NCBI GenBank assembly: GCA_940337035.1
Contig: CALNHX010005134.1
Location: forward strand, 49,107 to 113,106
Direction: 5' to 3'
Origin: Agriotes lineatus
Taxonomy: Eukaryota > Arthropoda > Insecta > Coleoptera > Elateridae
Length of the DNA stretch: 64,000 nucleotides
Part shown: positions 35,223-45,380 of the stretch, one piece after another
How the letters are laid out: the number at the start of each line of letters is the position of its first letter
Numbering within the stretch: the stretch's first letter is position 1
Program-made: the position numbers and the translations under genes
Notes under the pieces: generated by a model
What the model was told of the DNA's origin: nothing
The model's database searches: none
What the model saw: only the letters and a program-made list of their open reading frames with translations

Positions 35223-35850
35223 ATATTCCTTTCCCATATTTTTTAACCTATACCAATTTCTCGGTATCGTGGTAGTGACCAAAAATTTGTAGAATTTCTG
35301 TAGGTCCTGAAAACCTATTCACATTGAAACTACTTGAGTGACGTGACGATTTTACCTCGCAAAAGAAAAATGGTTACTTTGCTGCGCCGGAATATACATT
35401 TCCCACGCCGCGCGGACTTTGAAGGGCTGTCACTCGGACACTGTTTCAATCAATCACATTATTAAAAGAGATTCGTGCACATTTTTTTAAGCACTACAAC
35501 TTTCACATTTGCAATTTTCGGAAAAAACCACCCCTACAGAGCTAGAATGGCGGAAACCGATTTTTGGTAACTTTGTCCCCCTCTACCGTTCGCAATACCA
35601 ACTTATAGGTAACGCGGCACGGACCAAAAATGTGTAGAATTTTATTTGCAACATTTTTTGTTCAATAACTTTTTCTGTGCGACCAATGGGTCGCGAGAAA
35701 AAACAAATTTAATTGTTTTCAAGATGGCGGCTGTTTGGCAAGGGATGGAGGCACGGCTTTTTGGTTTTACACTTGTCTAATGACCCTACACCACTGGGCA
35801 AGAGGACTAGCCGCGGTCAATTTTTTTAAGGTAAAACGACAATTTTACTG
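35223..35850 (-). repeat. Right long terminal inverted repeat
   Basis: An uninterrupted 628-bp counterpart of the left repeat, ending ...TTTTACTG next to TA. Confidence 0.85.
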
Positions 35851-35852
35851 TA

Positions 35853-36146
35853 CTATGATGGAATCAACCTCAGTCCTAGTTTCAGCAGATACTGCAGATA
35901 ATTCCAAAGGGGAACGTTCCATGTCCGAAACTTCACTGCAGTGTGAATAAAGGTCATGTTGCACACTGGTTTTTTAAAAGGTCAAGGTTTTCCCTTAAAA
36001 CAATAAAATCAAAGCTAAGCATTATACAAAAGTAGTAACAATAAATTACTCTTTCTTTTTTTCCAATATGATTTTTGCCCCTTTGAAATATTTATTCTTT
36101 TATTCTTTTTTACCTTACTGGGAAACTTTCCATGATGTTTTCGCAT
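35853..36146 (-). pseudogene. Mutator/YqaJ copy 1, 5' exons beyond the insertion
   Basis: Exon 1 (36146-36050) encodes a basic start (MRKHHGKFPSKVKKNKRINI) and ends at GT. A second block near 35853-35940 reads SDMERSPLELSAVSAETRTE and VDSII. It continues on the far side of the insertion (24338 downward) with IRDIVEEQIEESNVLDEAIT. Joining the two sides across the TA site is close to in frame, showing that the element inserted in an exon. Confidence 0.65.
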
Positions 36147-36219
36147 TATAAAAAAGTACGGCACACAAGAATAAGCACGTATACTAAAAACAAAAAAATT
36201 ATTTGAATACTGCAACAAT

Positions 36220-36600
36220 GCAGGATAATATTTTGCCATAAATTTTTTTTGGTATGGTACCAAACTTAGAGCCCGATAAGTACCTACGAATCTGTTGTCA
36301 ATAAACATTTCATGGCAAAATAATACTTAATATAATGTGTTTTACTGGACAAACTGGGTTATTTTACCTACCAACAATTCACAACAAACTGCCAAACAAA
36401 CACAATAATAAATAATTAGGGATGATAAGACGTACGAAAAGTAGAACGGGCGCTGTTGAAAACAGCCAAACAGACAAATTCTGCGACGTCATCGAAACAC
36501 GTGCGGGGTGGTATTTGGACATACAGTTGCCCAGGTATAGGTTTTAAATGCTGCGCGCTTGCAACGTGCAACCAGGTACCAGTCTGGTCCACTGTACGCT
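36220..36600. other. Unassigned sequence
   Basis: No convincing coding signal or repeat was recognised here. Confidence 0.45.
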
Positions 36601-36606
36601 CAATTC

Positions 36607-36944
36607 CTATAGAGCGTCTCAGGGTGACAAGACAGCGTGGAGAGGATAGGGAATGCTTTCCTTATGGGAATTTCGCTCCGACGTTGCCAGTTCTATGCAA
36701 CGGGCGATGGAGATCCTACTGTACTTAATTGTTTTTTCGTAAACTTGTTTGAATGCCACTGACAAAACGGACCAGGTAATGAGGGATTATAGTTAAGCTG
36801 TCTCTATTATACTAGCCGGATTTGTTTGTCTGTGATCGGTGCGTTTTTTCTACAGAACACTTTTGTGGAGACATATGGCATCGCTGTGTGTTGCTGTTTG
36901 CCATAAGGCGCTGTACTGTCTAGTCACCCTGAGACGCAGTATAG
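36607..36944. mobile_element. MITE with about 30-bp inverted ends (GCGTCTCAGGGTGAC)
   Basis: The left end CTATAGAGCGTCTCAGGGTG and the right end, inverted, CTATACTGCGTCTCAGGGTG frame 338 bp of non-coding sequence. A truncated inverted copy lies at 1690-1797. Confidence 0.75.
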
Positions 36945-37094
36945 ACTTCCAGGACTTGAGCATGGCACCCATTAAAGGTCAAGACATATTTTTTGTTTCT
37001 GCAAATTGCAGACCCATCTGTGGGTCTTAACTGAAATGTCAAGTTCGTTATTTCGCCGTCGTGGCTGATAACGCGCCCTTAAAAAGAGCCTTCT

Positions 37095-37361
37095 GAGGCA
37101 TTTATAAATTTTTGTAGAATGTCCGCAACAGATTTTGAATATCTCTTAAACAAAATTGGCCATGTACTTGGAAAATCTCATACAAATATGCGAGAATGCA
37201 TCTCTATACAAGAAAGATATGCAGTAACTATGCGATTTATTGCGTCGGGAGAGAGCTACAAGTTTGTCATACTTGTTTAAGTTTTCTATCCAGACAGTAT
37301 CCACATGTGTGCATGCAGTATGTAATGCTTTAAAATGCATGAACTAAAAGGCGAAATAAAA
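37095..37361 (+). pseudogene. Harbinger transposase, exon 1
   Basis: The plus frame EPSEAFINFCRMSATDFEYL then LLNKIGHVLGKSHTNMRECI and SIQERYAVTMRFIASGESYK is the N-terminal region of HARBI1-type transposases. After a 1-nt slip it continues SLSYLFKFSIQTVSTCVHAV, and after another slip HELKGEIK followed by a donor (AAAA|GTAAG). The second exon starts at 41790 (VPNTTEKWLKIAREFEE), in phase with this donor. The 4.4 kb between them contains a pogo element and a foldback element, so the intron was enlarged by insertions. The frameshifts make the gene inactive. Confidence 0.75.
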
Positions 37362-37374
37362 GTAAGAACATATT

Positions 37375-37800
37375 TATTATATGGGTTACCTTTATGGAGC
37401 AAGTAGGGTGATGCTGTCCAAGAGTGCGCACTTAACTTATTTAGGCTAATAGTATGTCACACATGCTGAAGGTAATTATACTAAAGTTTTATACACGTAG
37501 GTAAGTATATATGTTTGTTTGCCAAATAATAATAGAAATATACAATAATGCTGACTATTCAATTCACCTGTCATCTGTCAAAAAGTGACCAATGAAAATC
37601 CAGAATTCTGACGTTTCTTGACCAATCAAAAAAATATCAGTGGATATATCTTCCTAGAAGGTATTCAAGTGACTATTTTTAACAAATGCGATTTTTATTA
37701 GAAAAAGTCAATATTAGTGTTCTGTTACTATAGAAATTGCGTAGTTTGTTGCTAGATTTACTGAAAACTAATTTGAAAAAGTAGTTTGGTTCTTTGAATA
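37375..37800. other. Intronic sequence of the Harbinger gene, unassigned
   Basis: About 430 bp with no open frame or repeat recognised. Confidence 0.4.
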
Positions 37801-37809
37801 GTCCCTGGA

Positions 37810-37977
37810 ATACCATTCTTAGTCAAAGTTAAGTAGATTATTTTTGCAGTGGTATCACTACTCGTGTCCATTGCGCTTGGGATTAGGACTCGTGCTAGCG
37901 CACTCGTCCTAATCGTACCGAAGCGCAATGGACACCACCACAAAAATAGTCGACATAACTTTGACTACTCATGGTAT
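37810..37977. mobile_element. Foldback MITE with a second hairpin in its centre
   Basis: The outer arms begin ATACCATTCTTAGTCAAAGT and end, inverted, ACTTTGACTACTCATGGTAT, with GTGTCCATTGCGCTT/AAGCGCAATGGACAC further in. The centre holds a separate hairpin, GATTAGGACTCGTG paired with CACTCGTCCTAATC. It could form a cruciform. Confidence 0.8.
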
Positions 37978-38029
37978 AATAAGTGAATATAAAATAGAAA
38001 TAAAATTTTCATTGAAACTCTACACATGC

Positions 38030-40069
38030 GCCATCTTGTATACCAGATTGTACAAGACCGCGCATTGAAGATCGTAAGATTGCGCACTCAACACTCTTCA
38101 CATTTGAATCGTTCACGGCCAGAATGCACGGAGCAATTCATGCCACCATCTTTTGCAGTAAAAGCACTGGATCCAGTCTTCTATTATAGGCTCCTCATAT
38201 ATCTCCTAGCAGCCTGGACAGATACAATCAATTTGGGATGTTTCAGTTATCGTATTTTTTAGTAGTTTTTGCTTTTTTGGTAATTGCTCGCTTCACAAGT
38301 GCTTTCTTTGAGACGTTTGCCGCATTTTCTAACTCAACTTTGAAAGGAGTGCTCGACATGATTTCTGATTTCTTTTCTCGTTGTCTTCTTTTCTGAGGCA
38401 CCAAAACTTTGGGTAGCGGATGTAGCTGTTGTGGAGACACAAAATCTGTCTGCGGAGATGATGTTGCTTCACGATACTCTGGTACTGGAACTTCCTTTGA
38501 TGTTGAGGGTTTAGGACTGTTAGGATCAACTTGTTCCAGGTGAACAGCATTGTTATGTGCAGTATTTACAGGTTGCGGCAGATCTCAATGGCATCAAAGT
38601 CTAAGTTGTTAACTTCATTTTGATCTAAATCGATGAATGTAACGTTATCTAGTTCCATACTAATTTGCTGGGCAGAAGTAGTTGGTTGATTTGTACTTGC
38701 TGGTGCAGTTGTTTCCGAGTTTAAGTTCTCGTTTACAATTTTATCGGTAACATCGAATGGAGCAAGGTCTTCATCACTAAACTTGTTTGGATTATATGGT
38801 ACAATTCCTGTAGCAGCAAATGCTTTTTCGGCTTTTTCACTATTTTCAATTCTTAAGTAAGCCGATTTAAAAAGAAATGAAATATTTCTCTGCGTGATTA
38901 CCGTGTCTGAGTTGTTAACTAACTGTTTATCGCATTCTTGACTGTAGGCACTTTTTAGCGGTCCAAAAAAGCCTTTGTCGAGAGGTTGAAGTTGATGGCT
39001 TGCATGTGGCGGTAAAGAAAGAAAATGAATATAATTTTCACGGCAGTAATTTACTGCTGTTAAGGTGCAATGGGAAACATGATTGTCTAGTATTAGAAGA
39101 GTTGGAGAATCTTTACTAGGCTGGCTGTGTTTTTTAAAATGTTTCAGCCATTCGAGAAATAAATCCCCATTTATATATCCTGTGTCAGATATTAGTGACA
39201 AAGAACCAGTAGGAGCATCTTTGTATAACTCTGGCCGTATCCTTTTTCTGGGAAATATTATTGCTGGAGGGATGCATCCTCCACCCATTAAAACAACAAA
39301 CGACTGTAACCAGCTGGCCACGTTCTGCGCTTGAAACTTTCCCAACTAATCACTTCCCCTTTGGAGCACATACCTTAGGAGGTTTGTTAGGTACAGTCGA
39401 TATTCCGGATTCGTCCATATTATAGATTTTATTAGGGGGGAAGTTGTATTTCTGATACAATATGATTGATTCGGACACTCCCAAGATTTCGCGCTATTTC
39501 TCGTTTACTTTGACCATTTTCCAACTTTTCCCGAATTTCTGCTAAAATTTGGTTTGTAAACTTAAGTTCTGTGTTACTTTTTCGCTTATACGAAGCCATT
39601 TCAATCCTTCTGTGGAAACCTGAAAAAGCAGGTACCTATTAGTAGGTAGTCTTCTAAATAATGCGCAATCTTATAAACACGAAGTTGCGCAATCTTGTGC
39701 AATAACGCGTCTTGAGTTTAGGGAGCAAATTAGCGCCGTATTGGAAATTAGGTTAGGTTTTTGTTTGTCAAAAACATTAGTTTATACTATGATTAATAGA
39801 TAAAATGAGCTAGATTCAACATATATACAAAATCAAAGAGTAACGGACTTACCCCGTGCAGTAGGAAAGTTATAGACAGTAGAGCTCGTAACTATAAAAT
39901 GAAATTTAACAGGTACGCAGCTAATCACCACCACAAACGTTTCTGCCATGTATCAAGAATTGTAGGATGTTTATAACACTGCGCAGTTCGCGACACCAAA
40001 CTGCAGCTATAATATTAAAACAGCCGTTGCACAATCTTGCAGACCGCGCAATCTTAGACATCATTACCC
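38030..40069 (-). mobile_element. Pogo-type element, left end eroded
   Basis: The right end reads (inverted) GGGTAATGATGTCTAAGATT next to TA at 40070. The motif GCGCAATCTT recurs near both ends (about 38085, 39662, 39685, 40047), as expected for subterminal repeats. The left end is not clearly recognisable. It lies in the Harbinger intron. Confidence 0.65.
38250..39600 (-). pseudogene. Pogo/Tigger-like transposase (psq HTH, DDE_1), internally deleted
   Basis: From ATG 39600: MASYKRKSNTELKFTNQILA, then EIREKLENGQSKREIARNLG (the psq-type HTH). A deletion then joins to KYNFPPNKIYNMDESGISTV (first catalytic D), and after a TGA to a long intact frame starting MGKFQAQNVASWLQSFVVLM. That frame contains TLLILDNHVSHCTLTAVNYC (second D) and LSLPPHASHQLQPLDKGFFG, and the tail includes KAEKAFAATGIVPYNPNKF. 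The C-terminal basic region (38250-38550) is in another frame. The CENPB DNA-binding segment is lost. Deletion, stop and frameshifts make it inactive. Confidence 0.9.
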
Positions 40070-40077
40070 TAAGTGAT

Positions 40078-40784
40078 TATACCGGGTGACGATGAGACCA
40101 GGGACATGCTTATATCTTCTTTATTTATGAATCGATATGCATGAAACTTTACACGGGAGTATTAGACATGTCTGATTGACAGATAGATACAGTTAAAATG
40201 GATGACTTCCGGTTTTGCCGGAAGCGCAATTAACCGTGATATTTGAAATAATCACCCTGCATATTTTGTTTTTTGGAATGTCTAGCTCAAATTACATACG
40301 ATGATATAGCCAAATTTTTTATCGTAGAATGCTGTGAGTGGAGAAAATCTGTTGTAATTATTGACTCTAGTAACTCATAATAATAGCCAATTCATGGTAC
40401 CTACCAAAGTTCATCGTGCCATTACATAAAACTTTTAATTACTAATCAATATAGATGCTTTATGTACTAGTTTATCTTTATGTAAAGCTGAAAATGTTTT
40501 AATTAATACATTTTAAAACTATTTTTGTCAAATGTCCAAGCAAATGTCGCAGCACTGGCGTATGTAATTTGAGTTGTAGATTACGAAAAACAAATTATAC
40601 AAGGCTATTCATTTAAAAATCAAAGTTAATGACATTTCCGGTAAAATCGAAAGTCGGCCATTTTGACTATATCTATCTGTCAATCTGAAATTTTGTTTAA
40701 TATCCATGCAAAAAGTTTCATTCATACCCGTTGACCACCAAAGGAGATCGAGATATGGCCCTGGCCTCATTGTTAGCCAGTATA
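40078..40784. mobile_element. Foldback element with about 240-bp arms
   Basis: The ends are TATACCGGGTGAC and, inverted, TATACTGGCTAAC. The arms share AGATTGACAGATAGATA-type and CAAATTACATACG phrases at matching distances. The 707-bp unit has no open frame. It sits directly against the pogo element end. Confidence 0.8.
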
Positions 40785-41236
40785 TCAATACAAAAAATCA
40801 ACATTTATACGAATAAGTACTAATATAATAAAAAATAAATGTAATTTTTCTCAGATAAAAATAAATCAAAAACAAATCTTTCAAAGCAAACTCTTGAATA
40901 AATGAATATATCTTTATGACAGTAAATTTTCTATATCAGTTTCGATGTTTTCTGGTACTACAGAATACTGAACGAAGCACTCCTGTGATTATATGAGAGA
41001 ATATGGCGCCTCGATTGGTAATGGTTTTCTGAGAGCAGATGGTGGCTGCCTTAGTGATGATTATGCGAGAGGAGATGGTGGCTGGATTTGTAATGGTTGT
41101 GTGAGAGGAGATGGTGGCTGACTTAGTGATGAGTGTGAATATTGAGATGGTGAATGGCATGGATATGATTGAGAATGAAGGGATGATGGAAATCCTATAA
41201 CTGACTGACAAGGTGAAGACTGGGAGAAACCTGCTG

Positions 41237-41688
41237 ATTAACTGTGAGGCGGTTGAAACGGTGGATGTGACGCATAGAATCTAGATGGTATCCTAGAATA
41301 CGGATATCTTGAGTACGATGACGGTTTGAGCCGATGCATCAAATTATTGATTTTCAAACATCGCATCGCCACGTCACGTGTGTTTTCATCAAATGCCCTT
41401 AATTGTTTTGCTAAAAGTTGTGTATATACGGTGTATTCATCCTGCTCTGGTTGTTCTATTATGCTTTTCAGGACTTTATACGCTTCATCCATTCGTTTCT
41501 CCACCAGCAAAATCTTGATTTGAACATTTTGCTTTTTTGAAGGAGGTTCTTTAAAAGCGTTATTCTCTTGTGTAACAGATTGTGGGGACGATGCTGATGG
41601 AGTAGCTATTTCACTTGCATTACTATTTTCTGAGTCTTCGTTGCGGTTTTCCGCTTCAGTTGCGTTGGTGTCTGTTTCGTCACTATTC
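41237..41688 (-). pseudogene. MADF/BESS-type Harbinger partner protein, C-terminal exon
   Basis: The minus frame has an acidic, Asn/Glu-rich start (NSDETDTNATEAENRNEDSE), then VQIKILLVEKRMDEAYKVLK and a proline/tyrosine-rich tail ending at 41237. An acceptor (TTTTAG) at about 41730 precedes it, with a 1-nt slip shortly after. BESS-like regions pair with an N-terminal MADF/SANT domain, found here at 42900-43234. Harbinger elements usually carry such a second DNA-binding protein that helps the transposase. Confidence 0.6.
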
Positions 41689-41789
41689 TATCACTTTCTT
41701 CTGTTTCCTAAAATAATCGTTTAGTTCAATGATATTGCAGTATGCTGAAAATTAAATATAATTTTAGTATGACAACTTTTACTTTTTAG

Positions 41790-42555
41790 GTACCTAATAC
41801 AACTGAAAAATGGCTGAAAATAGCAAGAGAATTTGAAGAAATGTGGAATTTTCCTCATTGCATAGACGCCATAGACGGCAAGCATATAGTAATCAGTGGT
41901 TCCGAATTCTACAATTACAAGGGTACATTTAGCGTAGTGCTGATGGCTGTAGTGGACGCGAATTATTGTTTCACATTCGTGGATATAGAATGTCAGGGAG
42001 GAATAAGTGATGGTGGTGTATTTAGAAATTCATCTCTTTTTAAAAACTGGAAGAAAACCAATTATGTCTCCCACCAGATAAGCCACTTCCACTGAAAGAG
42101 GCGTCTTTACCCTACGTATTTGTAGGCGATGATGCATTTGCGTTAAATACGAATATAAGTCCTAAAAGAGTTTTCAACTATCGTCTTTCACGTGCTCGCA
42201 GAGTGGTCGAAAACGCTTTCGGAATCATGACCTCTGTTTTTCGAGTATTTACAAAGCCTATTTTGCTTGAACCAAATAGAGTTTCTGATTTAGAAAAAAC
42301 CTGCGTATTACTACATAATTTTTTAAGAAGAAGTAGAACTTCAAATACATCGTATTCGCCACAAGGTTCATTTGATAGAGAGATTCAAGGAGAATTTACT
42401 CCTGGATCATGGCGCAACGGCCAAAGTGATCATTTCCCCTATTTCCCCTACGAAGAGTGTCGGGGAAACCAGGATATGAAGCAAAGGAAATTATAAAATC
42501 GTTTGCCGAATACTTTTTGTCAAATGGCGCAGTATCTTGGCAGGATAAATTTTGA
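41790..42555 (+). pseudogene. Harbinger transposase, exon 2 (DDE_4 domain)
   Basis: After an acceptor TTTTTAG the frame reads VPNTTEKWLKIAREFEEMWN, FPHCIDAIDGKHIVISGSEF (first catalytic D in DAIDGKH), VVDANYCFTFVDIECQGGIS (second D) and SDGGVFRNSSLF. After a 1-nt deletion near 42068 it continues YVFVGDDAFALN, RARRVVENAFGIMTSVFRVF (E), TCVLLHNFL, and after another slip GYEAKEIIKSFAEYF to a TGA at 42555. All the catalytic positions survive, but at least two frameshifts disrupt the frame. It pairs with exon 1 at 37095-37361. Confidence 0.9.
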
Positions 42556-42899
42556 GAAAATCATATAATTTTAATTTTTAACATATCATTTATACCATTT
42601 TTTGGCATATATTTTGTAACTTAATATTTCGGTATATCTTAAATAAATGAATTCATTTTTGTTATGTATTGTCATACTTTTATAATACATCTTAAATATA
42701 AAACTCGAGATTAGAAAAGAGAAATTTTCAAACTATGTTTTTTCTATAATTTTACAATTTTTTTAACGAAATAAACTATTTTACGCCGGCATTTTAATTT
42801 GTTTCCTTCAGTATGCATTTCATTTATTTAATTGTGGTAATGTAAATTATTATACTTGTACAGTAATAAATAAAATAAAAGTTAATACATATTTCTGAA

Positions 42900-43234
42900 T
42901 GGGTTGTTCTCCTAGGTTTGTATATTTCATGTAGGAATTTTTCCATTTGGCTGTATAAAAACCATTCAGGTTTAAACACATCTTCCGTGCCGGTACCGGT
43001 CCTCATACTACTTTTTACTTTGGTTAAAAGTTTTCGGAATGTAGCCGTTAAGGAGTCGCTCTTCTTCTTTAGTTCCGCTAAGAAATGCTCTACAGAAAAA
43101 TTGTTCTTAATCCTCTTCCACGCATCATGGATCTCGTTTCTGCCTTTATGGTTTTCATGACTCGGGTTCCAAATCACAGCTTCCTGTTCATAGATTTCCA
43201 GAAATTCTATTACTAATTCATTTGACCACTCCAT
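42900..43234 (-). pseudogene. MADF (Myb/SANT-like) domain exon of the Harbinger partner protein
   Basis: From ATG 43234: MEWSNELVIEFLEIYEQEAV, then IWNPSHENHKGRNEIHDAWK, a trihelix core, then PEWFLYSQMEKFLHEIYKP. This is the MADF DNA-binding domain typical of Harbinger ORF1. Its continuation (BESS part) lies at 41237-41688 on the same strand, so the Harbinger transposase exon 2 lies antisense in its intron. The exon itself is uninterrupted. Confidence 0.8.
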
Positions 43235-44149
43235 CTCTGTAAGGATGTTGACGAACTTTAATAATATGTTCAGTTTGAGTAAAAGTCATCTCTAAATTCA
43301 GCCTATTGTATAATATAACCTAACATAAACAATATATTCTACCAAGCGTTGCTTATGTTACGCTATATTAACAACTAATACAAATTTACGTATCTTATCA
43401 AAAATTATATTAAGGTCAAGTGAGGTAAGTGCAACATTTTTTTTTATAGTGTAACTTTATTTTATTATAGCATGAAATATTTGCACGTAATTTCATTCAA
43501 ATGTTCATAGACCACTATTAGTATGTTTAAAGACAGCCAGTTATTTTATTTTAAATTGCTATGGATAGTATTGAGAAAATATGAAAAAATCCAACGGGCT
43601 GTTAGTGATTGCACTTTCCCGTTCAAGCTGGAAACGTGCAATCAGTGTGTGAATTTCCTATTTGAAGGCATATATAAGTTGCAGGGGATAGTGCATTATA
43701 AATAATTATAATAAAGAAAAGGCAACAGTGTTTTTTTTCTATTTTTAAGGGTGTTACAAACTTTTAAAGTAGTACGTGTAAAACTCTTTGAAAAATATAA
43801 ATTGTAGAAATAACAATAACTTCTGAAAACCATTTAAAATGAAGAAAAAATATCTGGCAAATTATGATGGCCTCTTTTGATAGTTGGCAAGGGCAAAATT
43901 TTACAAATCTGTTGATGATCAATAATTGAGGCGTCCTCTACATTGGGAAATACATATGAGGTACATTCATTGTTTTTGTTTCTCTCATAAAAGTGCAATA
44001 AAATCTTTGGCCAATATTTTCGAAAATTTTACCAATATAATATTTATTCTTATTACTAGGTACCTATTTTGGTGAACTTTACTAAAATAAACTTCTCAAT
44101 GCAAAGCTCTTGGTGATATGTATTTTCCATTGTAGAAGGTTTAATCCCT

Positions 44150-45273
44150 CGATGAAGACGATATTTTATCATCTCCAATTTCTGTCTGTACATATTCTAT
44201 ATTGTCTATGTTCTGGTTTTCATTTTTACAGTTTGATATATCACCAGTATCTACAGATATTTCTCCTTCTATGTTATTAGCCATATCTTTTAATGCTGTT
44301 TCACTATTGCTAGTTTAAATTTTTACATAGGATGGTAATTCTTGAAGTATTAACTCTGCACCACTGTTATTACCAAAGTCACTTTGTAAATTTTCCTCAG
44401 CGTGATCGCTGGCAATTCCATTATGGCTTTCATGCCAATCAGAGTCTTCATCCATATTTGTATCTATATACTAGTTAGGTTCACTTAAAGTACTGTTGCT
44501 AGAATTACTCTCAATAATACCAGAATATGTTTCTTCCACTTTTGATTCATCTGGCACCCAGCTACTCCAAACATTGAGGCCTTTGAAAATAATCAGAGGT
44601 GGTGCTTTTCGCCCATCTGCACTAGCTGCAGCTAAGCATGTTATATTTTCTTTGCCACTGCCTCCTGTAGTCCTAGAGCTTGGTTTTCCTTTCTGTCCAC
44701 CTATCTTTGTCTTTGATGGATCAGTGAATACCGGTGTTTCATCCAGATTCCAAATCTGAGCGGGTTTATTAAATAAACCTAACTTCTCCAGTGTTGAATG
44801 AAGTAAAGTGAAATAATCATTTATAATTGAAACAATCATTTATAATAAATGGATCTGTCATTTTCGTTCTCGAAAATTCGAGTGACTGGGGTTTTTTGAT
44901 AGACAGTTGACGCCTACGTTTGAAATTAAGGAACCAATCCTCTCCAGGGCGAATGTTCTTAAACGGTGTCTGCAAATTGTTTTCTAAAACTTCAACTCTG
45001 CTTAGCCCAAATCCCCATTTTCCAAAATCTTTAAATAAGCTGCTACTTGTTCTTCTACAGTTATGGATAGCGCTGTGGGTCGGCCTAATGATTTACTTTT
45101 AACTTTACGCCTACCACTTCAATAGCAATTTAAAGTGCTGTAGGATATATTATATAATTCACTTGCTTTTCTAATGGTTAAGGTTCCTCGCCTTACTTCA
45201 TTAATTGCAAGTTGAATATTTTCTTGGGTATAACCACCTCCTCTGGTCGTTTTTCGAACATAATTCCTTCCCA
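44150..45273 (-). pseudogene. Pogo/jerky-like transposase, truncated
   Basis: From ATG 45273: MGRNYVRKTTRGGGYTQENI, then INEVRRGTLTIRKASELYNI (psq HTH), and in another frame PFKNIRPGEDWFLNFKRRRQ (CENPB-type domain). The readable block 44839-44471 carries AQIWNLDETPVFTDPSKTKI (first catalytic D), SGKENITCLAAASADGRKAP and PLIIFKGLNVW. It then jumps to an acidic tail (DTNMDEDSDWHESHNGIASD). The part with the second and third catalytic acids is deleted. Confidence 0.85.
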
Positions 45274-45380
45274 TGATTGGTCAGAAACTGCAAGAGAATA
45301 TATCAAAATTAAGAGGGGAAAGTGCAATCAGTTGATTGCACTTACCCGTGCAACTGTTATTGCACTTGTCCCAGTAACAG

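Larger units (their letters stand above)
24341..35850. mobile_element. Pogo/Tc1-type element with about 640-bp inverted repeats, split by a hAT insertion
   Basis: The ends read CAGTAAAACTGTCG (24341) and, inverted, CAGTAAAATTGTCG (ending 35850), each next to TA. The left inverted repeat is 24341-24821 continued at 34131-34293; the right one is 35223-35850. Without the 9.3 kb hAT element the unit is about 2.2 kb. Its short interior (34294-35222) holds no transposase but does hold a fragment of a cysteine-rich host-like gene (34440-34770). The insertion splits an early exon of Mutator/YqaJ copy 1. Confidence 0.85.

Noticed and set aside
36456..36728. Frame sharing a peptide with the frame at 1692-1889.
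   Set aside because: The shared peptide comes from the MITE sequence read in the same register at both places, not from a gene.
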